Positions 10,721 to 23,538 of a stretch of DNA of 64,000 bases are shown piece after piece; the stretch's first letter is position 1, and each line of letters starts with the position of its first letter. Below the pieces are notes generated by a model. That model did no database searches and was not told the origin of the DNA. It saw nothing but the letters and a program-made list of their open reading frames with translations. This DNA is from Chimonanthus salicifolius (taxonomy: Eukaryota; Streptophyta; Magnoliopsida; Laurales; Calycanthaceae): the NCBI GenBank assembly GCA_013350335.1, contig CM023536.1, positions 14,327,520-14,391,519 on the forward strand, in the 5' to 3' direction. Made by a program: the position numbers and the translations under genes.

Positions 10721-11794
10721 GTGCGATGTGATGTGATGAGATATTCCAGGCTAGGACACCTGTATGGTGGGGACAGCCTGTGGTGCGAGGTGGTAGTGTG
10801 TTTACTCGCAGTTATGGTGTTGGGGTTCATCGTTGAGACTTGTGTTGTGGGTGTTGACTCACCAGAAATTTATGGACCCCTAACGAGTGAGTTCGGCTGG
10901 CTCACTCGATAGAAGACCTATAGAATTCTGTGGGAGGTGGATACATCAGTCGTGTGGAGACCAGCATATAAGGTCTAAGGTTATGGGTTTGATTATTGAG
11001 ACTCTGGTGCTCGGTCGAGGAGACCATGGATGATTTTGGTTGGCAATCCGTTGAGGACTGGTGAGGTGGTTACTCCTGTGTGGTAGTCAGATTAGGACTC
11101 TAGGGAGTCCGATTCTTGGGTTGGTCGTGGTATGCGTGATGGTTGTCATGAGAGCACTATAGGTCTGGTCGAGGAGGAGGGATCCTGACCCGGTTGGAGG
11201 TCAGTCGGTGTACCCGAGGGCGGATGAACTACGACGGATGCATTGAGTGGGTTAGAGGGTGCACTAGTGGCCCGACTGATGCGGGCCTGTGTGTTAGGGG
11301 TAGGACACCCGCTTGCATAGTCATGCATATAAACTTCATAGACATTGATACGTTCATATGATCATATATATACATAGTGTATGCTGGGTGACATTTGACG
11401 CGTGTGTTACCCTCACTGGGCATGTAGAGCTCACCCCTTGCCTCGCAGGTGTTCCATAGAGAGATGGTCGACGGGACCCTCAATCGGACTTTGGGCATAG
11501 AATTGCAGCTTTGTGTTTATCATGGTTCTATCTTGTAATCAAAAATTGCCAATGTATTTGAGATATGTGTACATTTCACTAAGTTGGACGAATGTAATAA
11601 TGTGATGATGTTATAATTTGTAATTCTGATTGATGCTTACGGTTTTTGACTTATTGGCGGATTGCTATGGATAAGTGTGGGTTGCAGGAGCGGCGTCTCC
11701 CTTTCAAAAAAAAAAGTATCCGAAATTGTATTGGATCGTTCTTCAAAGTTTGGATCAGTTTTAACGTGCCCGTAGCGGGACGGGTCGTTACAGT

Positions 11795-11806
11795 TGGTAT
11801 CAGAGC
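11795..11806 (+). promoter_or_regulatory. Primer binding site, initiator tRNA-Met
   Basis: TGGTATCAGAGC two bases after the left LTR; the same site as in element A. Confidence 0.93.
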
Positions 11807-14218
11807 ACGGTTCAAATCTCGGACTGTGCATGGGTCAGCGATGTGTGAGATGGTGACCAGAGATTAGGTTCATCCCCTGTGTGATAAGGTAGATGGAACC
11901 TATTTCCATGGTGGTGTTTGGACTTCCCTAAGTTGTTGTGGTAAGCATGATGGGGTGACCCTTGAGCTTGGTCAGATTTTTCGTTTTGTGGATTGACTCG
12001 TGGTGAGAATGAGCACCTGTTAGAGTATGGGAAACCGTACCGGGGATAGTAACCCGGTGACCTTAGAGATTCCCCGACCTGTGATAGAGACTTTGGAGAA
12101 CCCATTGTTGGTGAGCAGATTGTTTATCTCCGACGTCAATGTGTATACTGAAGACCCGAAATATCTTGCTAACGGGAAGTCAGAGTATTTGACCAGAGTA
12201 TAACTTCAGTGCAGTAATCTTAGTGTGGCAATAACACCCCGTATGGGTTGGTATATCCTACTGATGTGAGTGATGCGATAGTGCCCCTTGGTTTTTGGTC
12301 CGAGACTTGACCTGATTCAGATACGTGACTCGCTCGATGACTTTGAGCTTCATCGTGGTTTGAGTTTGGGAGTAAATGTGGTGGAGACGCCTTGTTTGTC
12401 ATGTCTCCGTTGGAGTGATTGGTGGATATTGTACAGGATTACATGTAGCGTATTATAGCAAAAAACAGATCTCTTAACCGTTGGAGGTGTTCTTTTTAGA
12501 GACAGTGGTTTATCATCAGCCAGGATGTTGAGGGATTTGATCACCATGTGGCTCGTCAGTCAGTTTGAGTTGAGAGGACATTGGATGCCAGGCGTTGGGA
12601 TGACACTGACAGGGGTGTTGGACTTAGAGGCTTGATTTGTGGGCCAGAGTCGGTGGGACCCGTTCGTCCATGTATTTCGTCTGGGATGCACCGACTTTGT
12701 TGGCCAAGAAGAACGGTGACTTGTTGAGATTTTGTGCTAGTGGTTGACAATTGAGCAGAGTTACATAATGGAGTGAGGTTTTTCCTCCTGGGAATTGACG
12801 ACTAGTTAAGACAGCTAAAAGGACCCATGTTGCTTCTTGAAGGTGTGTTTTCATTCGGGATCCTGTCGGGTGCGAGTTTTGATCCCATAAACGTGGCTGC
12901 CTGGCAATGTGGTTTCGACAGGTAGTGCGACAATTTTGTCGAGATGGGGCTGAGGTTGTGTCCGACAATTTATTCAGATTACTCCAGGTAATTGTGCTTA
13001 CAGTTATATTGGTCAGAGAGAACGTTAACTCTTGGTACGATATCAGTGAGACAATTTTTCTTGAGTGGAGGCAGACGACCATTGTAGTGATGATAGTACT
13101 AGAGATAGAGAAAAGGTTGTGGGCGTGCAACCTATTTTGATGTCCAGGGTTGATAATGGTTATGTGCTAATACAGGATGGTTAATTGGTGGCTTTGATTC
13201 GAGACGACTTGATGTTGATGAGTATAACTTTTCACTAATAGCCCGGGATGGATGTTGATGGTGTTGCGCTCGGATTGGAGATATCCATTGTTGAGAGAGA
13301 TTCTGAGTATCCCCCATCACTGTGGTTTTGAATACTTGTTTGTTCAGAAAGACTCGAGCATGAACCGGACGTGATGGATGAAGTTGATGGAGTGATTGTT
13401 GATCAGGTGCAGAGACTATACTGGCCAGTCTATACAACGAGATGGTTCAGCCAATGTTGGGTGACAGAACCCTGGAGAATCAGCGTTCAAGTGCAGAGAC
13501 AGTCGAACTTGGGGGTTTTGTGATGTGTGGTGGTGGACCAGACATCTAGGCTGTGAGAACTAATGGCGACTTGACTCTCCAGAGCAGGCTGGTGATAGCT
13601 CAGCTTGAGTGGTGCCAGGTGGAGATGCTTCAACTCCTTCTTCATCATGGATTAGTGGTACGGATGGTAGTGGATGGATTGACAGAACTCACTTATCTCC
13701 TTGGAGTAAGGATGCCCGACTTCTTGAAGCTTTCTGGACCGGTTTGGGTTAAGCAGAGAATTAGTCTATGCGAGATGCTGAGTCCACAATGTTAGATCGA
13801 AGTTTAAGTTCTAGGCATCAGGTCAGACAATATTACAGAGAGAGTTGTATGCTCAATCGTGTTTTAGCTCAGCGTACTATTTGTGGACAAACAGTTGGTC
13901 AAGGCAAATTTTTCCCTTGTTTTGGATGGGAACTTTGGCACAATTCTTTTGAGACTCAGTGCAGACAGAGGAGCTACAGAGCAAATGCGATTGGTCAGGT
14001 GGAGGTTGTTGGTTTTGAGGGTGGTGCAGACCATCGTCCAAGTCATTCAACCATTCGTGGTACTTCATGGTAAGGTCGTTTCCTTGGGTCAGGTGTTGTG
14101 GCATCATTTCATTGTGGAAAGATCAACGTAAGAGTAAGTCTCAGCTATCCAGAAGAAGTTTTACTTCGGTTCTTTCTTGTAGATTTCGAGCCTTAGGTGA
14201 ATTTCGAGGACGAAATTC

Positions 14219-14232
14219 CTTAAAGGGGGTAG
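14219..14232 (+). promoter_or_regulatory. Polypurine tract
   Basis: CTTAAAGGGGGTAG three bases before the right LTR, at the plus-strand priming position. Element B has an equivalent tract at 59402-59418 on the minus strand. Confidence 0.85.
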
Positions 14233-14235
14233 TGT

Positions 14236-17200
14236 TGTAGCAACCTGACCCGATTTTTCGGAGTTTTAGGGTCTTGGTAGTAGTGGGGTGAGTGTGGGCC
14301 CTGTGGTGGGTCCTGGTTTGCCCGATTTTGAGTTCGGAGACTCAAAGGGCAATTTGGTAATTTTGAATTATTGAAATTTCTTTCATAAATAAAAAAATTT
14401 GAAAATCACACGTTTTCCCCCGACGTTTGTCGTTTGACTTCTTCGAGCTTTTTTAAAATATTTTGAAAATTGGATATTTTTATTTTATAAAAAATTGGAG
14501 GCTTTAAAAAAAAAAAAAAATCAAAACCCTAAACCTAACCCCATAAAATCCCTCTTCGGCAGCACTGTAGCGATGCGCTACAGTGCCGCCGCCGCTGCTA
14601 CTCCCTCTCTTCCTTCTCCTTCCCTCTTGTCTCTTCTCTTCTCCTTCGTTTAACCCTAACCCTAAATCCCTCTCCGTCGCCGCCGCCACTCCCTTCCCTC
14701 CCCTCTCTCCTTCTTCTCTCTCCCTTCCCTTCCTTTGTCCGCCGTTCAGATTTGCAGGTTCAGCCCGGATTCGCTGACGCTAGTCTGCAGCGACCCCCCT
14801 TCCGTCGCCGGATTTGACGCCGCCCGAAGCCGGATCCCTCAATCGTGGCCGATATCAGGTACCCTCCTTCGATCTTCTCTCCTTTCCCTCTCATCTCTTC
14901 CTTCCCCATCTGGTTTTTCGTCTTTCCCCTTTCTCTTCCTTCCCCGATTTTCCTTCTCTTTCTGCTTCTCTTTCTGCTTCTCTTTCGGCTGAGTCACTCG
15001 GAGCCACCGAGTTGATTCAGCCGGGTCCGATTTTGGACCCCGATGATCGGCCCAGTTCGTCGGATCTGGCCGAATTCGCCGGATCCGGCTCTTTTCCCTT
15101 GTTTCTCGGCTGGGAGCTGAGTCAACTCAGTCGGGTCACTGAGCTGACTCGACTGGGCTCAGTCCTGGGCCGTCGACTCAGGCCCAGCTTCTTCGGCCCG
15201 GCCCAGCTCAGCTCTACTCAGCCCAGACCCAACTCGGCCAGTCAGGCCCAGTCTTGACTCGGCCCGTTTCAGGCCCGGCCCAGTTCGGCCCAGTTTTGGG
15301 CCCGACTCATCTTAAAGCCCAATTTTCAAATCCAGCCCATTTTATATCTAGTTTTCAGTTTTAGGCTCAATTTCGAACCCGACCTAGTTTTGGATCTTGT
15401 TTTCAGTCTTGGGCCATGTTTGGCCCGTTTTGGGCTCGTTTGTGGCCCAGACTTGTTTTAGCCCGTTTTGACCCGTTCATTAATCTTTGTATTTCTTTTT
15501 ATCAGATCGAACCCCTTCAACCCATTGGACCCTGTTTCTCGAAGTTGATTTCAAAACGCACACCGGTGAGGGAACTTATCACCGCTTTTAGCATGCATCT
15601 ATGCATATTACCTCTCTATCAAATGTGCGGATACGAAATGCGGCGAATGGGGGTCCTCGGTATTATGAGCCACTCGGCAAGGAAACTGTTGATACCATTA
15701 TGTGGCGGGCCCCCATCCGGATGTATTTTTATCCGATGCCCGCAAAAGGCATATACGAGTTGCTTATCTGATGTCATGATTGATTTGTTGTGCGGTGACA
15801 TGATTGGGGTTTATTTTTATTGATGATATGTTGAGATGTCAATATGCAAATATGTGATATGTGGTGATATATGCCAGATTATAGTTTGATGTGTCGTGTT
15901 GATAGTATGCTATATGATTATGTGATAGTTAGCTTAAACTGCTAGACATTATAACATGTTTGGATGTTAACATGCCAGCCTATGATAAATAGTGATCTAT
16001 ACACCTGATTGTTATGTGATGAACTACGTTAATAGCATGTGTAGGCGTAGAGGTAATTGTACATACATATAACTAACGTATGTGGGATGCCGGTGGGGCA
16101 TGGGTACTAGGCCATATCAGGATCTAGAGACTCCCCCTAGCTTGTCGGGTAGTTAGGGTGGGAATGTTATGTGGGACCACGCCGTGGACGCGTGGTTGGG
16201 ATGCGGACTCCCTTGTGATCGGGATTGAGTAGTTGTACCCGTGCTTGGATCAAATGGTCGGTCCGTCTTGTGTTTCTCAGACACACCTATGAGAGAGGTG
16301 TTGTCTGATTTAGAGAACAATGTACCTGGGAGTCTCAGATAAAGACTAATTGGGAGGAAGTTATGTTAGCCCTCGAGAGAGACCATCGAGTTGAATGCTG
16401 ATTCACTCAGGGTAGTCTTGGAAGCCCCTACTGTCACGCTACCCGTGTACGTGGCGGATGAGGCGTCCCCAGTGGCCTAATGGGTTAAGTGGTTCGCCCG
16501 CATGGAGACCAGAGGGTGGGATGATGACTCGTGATCCTCGAATGACCGAGTAGGCTGAGGAGGTGCTCGCCTGGTCATTAGTCGAGGGATGATACGGTGA
16601 GGGACGACTCCCGCCAGTATGCCTTGTGGTCCCCGGATGACCGGGTAGGCTGAGGAGGTGCTCGCCTAGGTCGAGGGATGATGCGGTGAGGGACAGCTCC
16701 CGCTGGTATGGTTTGTGATTCCCTTGATGACCGAGTAGGCTGAGGAGGTGCTCGCCTAGGTCGAGGGACGATGCGGTGAGGGACAGCTCCCACTGGTATG
16801 GTTTGTGATTCCCTTGATGACCGAGTAGGCTGAGGAGGTACTCGCCTAGGTCGAGGGACGATGCGGTGAGGGACAGCTCCCGCTGGTATGGTTTGTGATT
16901 CCCTGGATGACCGAGTAGGCTGAGGAGGTGCTCGCCTAGGTCGAGGGACGATGCGATGAGGGACAGCTCCCGCTGGTATGGTTTGTGATTCCCTTGATGA
17001 CCGAGTAGGCTGAGGAGGTGCTCGTCTAGGTCGAGGGACGATGCGGTGAGGGACAGCTCCCGCTGGTATGGTTTGTGATTCCCTGGATGACCGAGTAGGC
17101 GGAGGAGGTGCTCGCCTAGGTTGAGGGACGATGCGGTGAGGGACAGCTCCCGCTGGTATGGTTTGTGAATCCCGGGATGACCGAGTAGGCTGAGGATGTG

Positions 17201-18297
17201 CCCGCCCGCTCATTGATCGAGGGATGGTGCGATGTGATGTGATGAGATATTCCAGGCTAGGACACCTGTATGGTGGGGACAGCCTGTGGTGCGAGGTGGT
17301 AGTGTGTTTACCCGCAGTTATGGTGTTGGGGTTCATCGTTGAGACTTGTGTTGTGGGTGTTGACTCACCAGAAATTTATGGACCCCTAACGAGTGAGTTC
17401 GGCTGGCTCACTCGATAGAAGACCTATAGAATTCTGTGGGAGGTGGATACATCAGTCGTGTGGAGACCAGCATATAGGGTCTAAGGTTATGGGTTTGATT
17501 ATTGAGACTCTGGTGCTCGGTCGAGGAGACCATGGATGATTTTGGTTAGCAATCCGTTGAGGACTGGTGAGGTGGTTACTCCTGTGTGGTAGTCAGATTA
17601 GGACTCTAGGGAGTCCGATTCTTGGGTTGGTCGTGGTATGCGTGATGGTTGTCATGAGAGCACTATAGGTCTGGTCGAGGAGGAGGGATCCTGACCCGGT
17701 TGGAGGTCAGTCGGTGTACCCGAGGGCGGATGAACTACGACGGATGCATTGAGTGGGTTAGAGGGTGCACTAGTGGCCCGACTGATGCGGGCCTGTGTGT
17801 TAGGGGTAGGACACCCGCTTGCATAGTCATGCATATAAACTTCATAGACATTGATACGTTCATATGATCATATATATACATAGTGTATGCTGGGTGACAT
17901 TTGACACGTGTGTTACCCTCACTGGGCATGTAGAGCTCACCCCTTGCCTCGCAGGTGTTCCATAGAGAGATGGTCGACGGGACCCTCAATCGGACTTTGG
18001 GCATAGAATTGCAGCTTTGTGTTTATCATGGTTCTATCTTGTAATAAAAAATTGCCAATGTATTTGAGATATGTGTACATTTCACTAAGTTGGACGAATG
18101 TAATAATGTGATGATGTTATAATTTGTAATTCTGATTGATGCTTACGGTTTTTTACTTATTGGCGGATTGCTATGGATAGTGTGGGTTGCAGGAGCGGCG
18201 TCTCCCTTTCAAAAAAAAAAGTATCCGAAATTGTATTGGATCGTTCTTAAAAGTTTGGATCAGTTTTAACGTGCCCGTAGCGGGACGGGTCGTTACA
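14236..18297 (+). repeat. Right LTR of the young element (4062 bp)
   Basis: Near-identical to 7723-11792, offset 6513 bases at the start and 6506 after the shorter A tract. Its 90-bp array lies at about 16535-17226 and its hairpin at 14562-14586. It ends CGTTACA at 18297, followed by the GGTAC duplication. Confidence 0.95.
16535..17226 (+). repeat. Tandem array, 90-bp unit, about 8 copies (right LTR)
   Basis: Same units in the same order as 10029-10720, with only a few base differences between the arrays. Confidence 0.93.
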
Positions 18298-18465
18298 GGT
18301 ACCCTTAATCTTTTCAGTCTTTTGGCTCGAGTGCTTTTTGATACCGGTGCTTCTCATTCCTTTATTTCTAGAGCTTGTTGTGATAGATTGGGTTTGAAAC
18401 CAGTAGAAGTAGCTAACCCGCTAATGGTAGTATCACCCTTGGGTAAGAAGGCTTTGGTAAACCAA
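18298..18465 (+). pseudogene. Element A protease fragment
   Basis: Continuation of element A after the insertion. An open frame includes VLFDTGASHSFIS, the aspartic protease active site (Asp-Thr-Gly), and then CCDRLGLKPVEVANP. It is colinear with the minus strand near 62815-62660. Similarity ends at about 18465; the frame runs on to 18597 in unrelated sequence. It is far too short to be a working protease. Confidence 0.85.
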
Positions 18466-21400
18466 AGGAGGATAAGAGTCCACATGTGCATGGCATGGAG
18501 TTCATATCTCTCCAAAACAAATTTAGAAAAAGAAATCTCTCTTTCAGTAAAAGTTCTGGGAGTGCATATAAACATGAGATTATTATATAATTTATAATTT
18601 TTATTTTTAGATAGGAAATATCATTCAGGAATTTGATAAAAAACGTTTTTTAACATTGCATACAGATTTGACGTACCAAACAACATTTGATTTTCATAAA
18701 TAGGATTATTGGAAATCTTATTCAAGTACCTTTCCAAAGTACTTAAATTTGAGCACTTTCAATATACGTAGATGAAGTTATGATCATTTTTGCAAACAAG
18801 TGTTAGACAATAACGGTAAACTGTAGTTTTTGAAAATAGCCTCGATTTGTCGAGTCGTCTGTTTGTTAATTATGTGACTTAGATGAAGCATTGCCTTGAA
18901 GAGAGAAGCTCAAGACTCAAGATTTCAAGCATTTGTTGAAGTGTAAACACTCAATGAATCAACGTGCATGGCAATCACAGATGAAAAGTGACCACAGATG
19001 ACCTTAGGTGGAACCCAGACCTTAAGTTGACCTTGCCTAGGCTTAGAGATCAGATCTAGATAATTAATCAAGCCTAACATGTGTTGAACACCAAATCGAA
19101 ACCAAACTTGAAAATATGAATTCACTGTCAGGACGACACATCATGTCGGGCGATCATTTGCTAGTGACAGCATACGACCAATCTCGGATTCTCAAGGATC
19201 ATATTACAACGGCTATTTTGACCTTGCAACGGGACATGTTTCGGAAGATCCGAAGAGTTCTATTCGGAATGTCCAAAGAACGTTGGAATTCAGGGGTTCG
19301 GAATGTCTGAAAGTCTCATCTCGGATCGTCCGAGGGTATATGCTCGAACGTTCTGAGACATATTCTCAAAAGTTCTGAGCTGCCCAGAAAAATCATTTTC
19401 CACTAAGTATTGGAAACTTGAGATTTTTTGGAAACATAAACATGGTGGAGAGTTCATGGGTGTTCTTTGCAATCAAATAGATTTAACTATAATATACAAT
19501 TGTCAAATTGCAAAGACACTGAAAATATGGAGATTTTGATAGATAGCAAGAGCTCTCCACATGGCATGTAATGGACTTAGAAACCCAATTCAAATTGTTT
19601 CAGTTTTACCGAAATGGCTTCAAGGCTTCTAGGTCAATCCTATGATCCATATACTTTTGTTGGTTGGCATTCAAGAAGTTCATCCAGTTTTGGTGCGATG
19701 CTTTCCAAACAACGTATCTTCTAGAGCTTCAAGCTTGATTTGATTGTGCATGTCTTCTAGAGATCTGGTCTTGGACACGTAGACACGGTCACGACTCAGT
19801 CAAAGGAATTGACAGCTCAAGACTCAGTTGGATACAGTCACGGAATTGATAACTTAGTCTGACTAAGGGAAAACAGATTTAACTTTTAGGCCAACAATAT
19901 CATATTAAAAAGAAACCTCATATTGAATTCATAATCACTATAAACACTTGTTATGATGTAATATGCCATGAATGCCATGAATAATGTTTTAAAACATTAA
20001 TTTAATTTAATTGAGTATATTGGGTAACTCTTTTTCAAAGATCTAAATAATTTGAAATACTCCATTGATGGGATCGATTACCCAACTTGTCAAGAATAAA
20101 TCAAATTAATAGTATGCTCAGAATAACTCAAGAGAGGACCGGCTCAGGGGATGGTGGCCTGATTGGTACAGATGCTAAGAATTTTCTTACAACTATATAG
20201 TTTTAAATGAAACTAAGAAAGAAAATAAGGTAAATGACTCACACTTGAGACGATAGATCTGAGGAGTGCTTGCGAGTGGCAGTAGGAAATCAAACCCAAA
20301 GACAATGGCCTGGGTAGCAAGCTGAAACCGAGAGGAGCTTGATGAGAGGTCAAAACTCGTCTACAGGTGCTTCTTGTGGGAGGCTTTTGATTCACGAAGC
20401 ATGAACGTAGAGAGAGAGGGACTTTGGGCTTCATGAGAGAACAATAAAGTAGGCAAGACGTGTATTAAGAATGGGATTATTGGAAACTTCCAACGAGAAT
20501 TGAAAATAAATTGGGAAGAGAGGATCGATCATAGCGGGTTTTCTTTTGAAATTCGACCATTCTAATATTGGGTTTTCCAAATTTTATTTATTTGATTAAT
20601 TTATTTTCTCTCTCACAATAATTTATTTAATTTTTTTCTATTTATTTCTTCTCCAAATTACACTTATTCATTTTAATTTTTCTTTCTAAAATTAATTTTC
20701 CTAAAGACAAGGATTTGAGCACTTGAATTAATATTTTATCTAATGTTACTATAATTTCAATTTTGCTCAATTTATTTTAATTGGGCATTTTAATTTTTTT
20801 TTCTCTCCTATTAGTTATTACTTAAAAAGGGAATTAAATTGTAATTCTAGTTAAGGGGAAAGTCTTTACATTTAGAGAGCTAATTATATTTAATACCAAG
20901 TCTCAATGTATTATCAAAAGAAATTTTAAATAAAATAACAACACACCAATACACGTAAATACTAATTTTTGTTCGAAACTAACTCTACCCACTTCTACTG
21001 ACTCGTTACTCTGAGTCAAGTCACTACAGACCAACAACACCCCTAACTGGTATTGCCGTGTTCCTCTCGTTCTTGCTGTAAGCTTCTCTATCAAACTTAC
21101 AGAATGTCGTGTCTCTCCTCTGTTTATTGCAGCACACTATTCGAAGCCCATTCTTCAGTCCTCTATTTATATTACACGCTGCCTCTTATTAAGTCTCATA
21201 GCATTTAGAAACTCAATCTATTCTCACGCAATTGTGCGGCTTCCACATGGCACTTTCCTCTCATACATAGATTTGTTGATATATAAATATACAGTCGAGT
21301 TCCTTGTGGCTGAAATAGCATGTATCTATTTCAGTCGTGTCCCAGTTAGGCAAGACTTCCATTGAGTTCGTATCCTTGTAGAATAGTACCTTATATTCTT

Positions 21401-23500
21401 GGTTTAAGCAAGTGTCGTGTGTACACTCTAACACAGGAAACCTAATTTGTCCATGCCAGTTTCCACCTAGATTTTCAGAGCGAAAATCTTAGTGGTGAAT
21501 CGAGCCACATCCCAACATCTCCACCTTGGCGAGAATTCACCAATCCTCCAGAGATAACTGTGACATCAACCTCCACTGCATCTGACAGCTCTGCACACTG
21601 GCGGATCACGCCCTTACTCCACCTGCAGCTGCAATCCTCTGCATCTCTGAGTGAGATGTGCATCCTCACGCTCTGGGATGCTCCACCTGTTTCTTCAATT
21701 AAAAGAATTGGCCAAGCCCAAGCCACGCTTGGACTTGACAACTATCCATTGCTTTGCTGAACCTGTTGCATTTTTCTCCATGGGGCACGTTGACACTTTT
21801 GTCATCTCATATAATTCAAAATGTTATGACCCTAATTTTTAAGGTACCTAGTCAACCTTACAATAAGGAAAAGATATAGATTGGAGGATGGGGAAATTGA
21901 GTTTCTATTCTTAAGCAAGGGGAATCCAAAAAGGTGAAGGGGAGAGATGAGTATGGGTAAAAGAGCTCTTCTTATCCCCAATAATACAAATAGCAAAGAA
22001 GAGAAAGGAGGGGAAATCCCTCCATTCCCTTCCTCACCCCTCATCAAAATGTAGTCCCTCAAGAAGGGAAACTCAGTTTCCCCTTTACCCTTCATTTTTT
22101 TTATTCAAAGTGAATGTCCCTGCTGCAAATAGGTTAATTAGGTATTTTAAAAATTAAAAAAATATTACGATTATAGCATTATGAATCATATGATGACAAG
22201 CATTTTACATATCTATATAATTTTAATCAATTTTATCTAAATTTTTTACCATTTGATATATACTATAAAACATTCTAGTTTAAAAGTAATCTCAATTTAA
22301 CCATTTGCAATATAATCTAATATCAATAATAAAGAATACTTTAATTAAGAAAATTTTATTTACTAGAAAATATAGGTTTCTTCCTTTATTTAGTTTGATT
22401 AATAATTTTTAAAATATAGTATATTTTCTACAATGATAAAGTTTTAATTTTTATTTACTAATATCAATAAAACTAGTGCATTTAAAACAAATGGATCTAT
22501 CAAAATATTCTTAGAAAAGTTGAATTTTTATATCAATCAAAACATATAATTAATAACTTAATCAGTATCATATGTCATGGGTTATCTAAAAAAAATTGGT
22601 CGAAATCTTGAAAAAATTTATAGAAATTTTTAAAATATTTGCTAAAAATTTAAGTAAATGTTTATGTCTAAAATTAAAAAAAAAATTGTATAATAGAAAA
22701 ATTAATGATAAAATGGCAGGAATAAAAAAACATAAGATTAACATAAAATATCTGCTTATTAACCTTGAGTTTACACAAAACTTTGAAAAAAATCTATTAA
22801 ATGTCTAAGCTTTTTATAGAGAATTCACACAACTATAAAAGAATGAAAAAAAAAACTAAGACAAAAGAAGATAACATCTACTTGATTAAAAAACTTTTAT
22901 CATTCGCTGTTGTAAAATAAAGAAATGTCATTTTCAAATCTACTTAGCTACAAATCGAGGTCGCTAGAGTCATTAAATACAATATGGATAATTTTAAGCA
23001 TAAAGCATATTCTAAATCCAAATAATTATAGTTTTAAATACAAAATGTTGGTGTGTGCTAGCACAAAGGTGGACTTTTTTATATATAGAAAAATCTGACG
23101 TTAAGGTATGAACATCTAGCTAAAAATAAAATTCAGCAATATCACCTAAAATCCTTCTTTTCAAGATATTTTTGATAAAAATTATGTTATTAAGTGCATA
23201 ATACCATAATAGTTTGTCTTAATAACTTGCGCTTCTTTAATTGTTGATGACCACATTTTCCAATGAAACCTTAACCAGCCGTGGACCCTGCCCTTGTACC
23301 GTTGTACGTATCCGGCTAAGGAATGTTGATTCGAAATTATGACCGTTAGTACTTTTTATTATTGCGAAGGCATCCAACCCTTTCAGTGCTCCCTGCTCTC
23401 TGTCTTTCTTTCTTGGAAGGAAAACGAAAGCTCTGCTTCTCTTATTCTTCATCTTCTTCTCTCTCTCATTCTCTTATCTTCGATTCTGCTCTCTATTTCT
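18466..23500. other. Unassigned intergenic DNA
   Basis: AT-rich, no convincing gene on either strand; ORFs are below about 90 codons and show no domain. Notable points: TCGGA/TCCGA near-palindromes at 19240-19390, the same motif class as in LTRs A and B; AGATTTTC-AGAGC-GAAAATCT, a small hairpin near 21470; and an inverted-repeat element at 21890-22095. 18840-21550 may be old retroelement DNA, but I cannot place its boundaries. Confidence 0.5.
21890..22095. mobile_element. Possible MITE with GGGGAAA termini
   Basis: GGGGAAATTGAGTTTC at 21890 is matched in inverted orientation by GAAACTCAGTTTCCCC near 22070, with further AAG/CTT-rich pairing inward. About 200 bp and non-coding. The flanking duplication is unresolved. 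Confidence 0.4.
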
Positions 23501-23538
23501 CTCATTCTCATTAAGTGATCTCTCTCTGTTTGTCACCG

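Larger units (their letters stand above)
7723..11792 (+). repeat. Left LTR of the young element (4070 bp)
   Basis: Begins TGTAGCAACCTGACC and ends CGGGTCGTTACA. In order: an AT-rich U3 with TATA-like TTTATAAAAA at 7971-7980; a 22-A tract; telomere-like AAACCCTAA/TAACCCTAACCCTAAA motifs at about 8016-8160; a perfect hairpin at 8056-8080; CT-rich and GGCCCAG-rich stretches; the 90-bp tandem array at 10029-10720; and near the 3' end a CACTGGGCATGTAGAGCTCACCCC-like region at 11413-11440 resembling that of the element A family. Apart from the A tract it is far more GC-rich than the surrounding host DNA. Confidence 0.93.
11793..14235 (+). other. Non-coding internal domain of the young element
   Basis: Holds the primer site at its start and a polypurine tract at its end. 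Between them I find only short ORFs: a 58-codon ORF starting at 12027 and open stretches at 13553-13795, 13768-14073 and 13883-14131. None matches gag, protease, reverse transcriptase or RNase H by eye. The 3' part near 14085-14135 keeps a VLWHHF-like stretch resembling the C-terminal chromodomain region of gypsy integrases, with an in-frame stop, and then the usual TTCGAGGACGAAATTC ending. So it descends from a gypsy element but has lost coding capacity. Confidence 0.8.
7723..18297 (+). mobile_element. Young non-autonomous long-LTR retrotransposon (LARD-like)
   Basis: A complete 10,575-bp element: LTR 7723-11792 (4070 bp), tRNA-Met primer site 11795-11806, internal domain 11793-14235 (2443 bp), polypurine tract near 14219-14232, LTR 14236-18297, flanked by GGTAC. 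The LTRs differ by about 27 substitutions, one A-tract length change (22 versus 15 A) and one single-base indel by hand count. The internal domain has no ORF recognisable as gag or pol, but its 3' end keeps a chromodomain-like remnant and the gypsy-type ending before the polypurine tract. Long LTRs with a non-coding interior match the definition of a large retrotransposon derivative. It probably moved using proteins of an autonomous Ty3/gypsy relative. Confidence 0.9.
2521..18465 (+). mobile_element. Element A: truncated Ty3/gypsy chromovirus-type element, interrupted
   Basis: In order: one LTR (2521-5738), tRNA-Met primer site, a pre-gag ORF, decayed gag and the first part of the protease. 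The younger element at 7723-18297 splits it. Colinearity with minus-strand element B (55103-64000) is clear from gag through the protease. It stops abruptly near 18465, a few codons after the DTG active site, so reverse transcriptase, RNase H, integrase and the 3' LTR are missing. B places the family with chromodomain-bearing Ty3/gypsy elements (Tekay/Del-like). Without a second LTR no target duplication can be read; the left flank is TTTCC. Confidence 0.85.

Noticed and set aside
10072..10830. 252-codon Arg/Pro-rich ORF on the minus strand, repeated at 16578-17336
   Set aside because: It is the 90-bp array read in one frame; other frames are open too. It lies in an LTR and has no domain.
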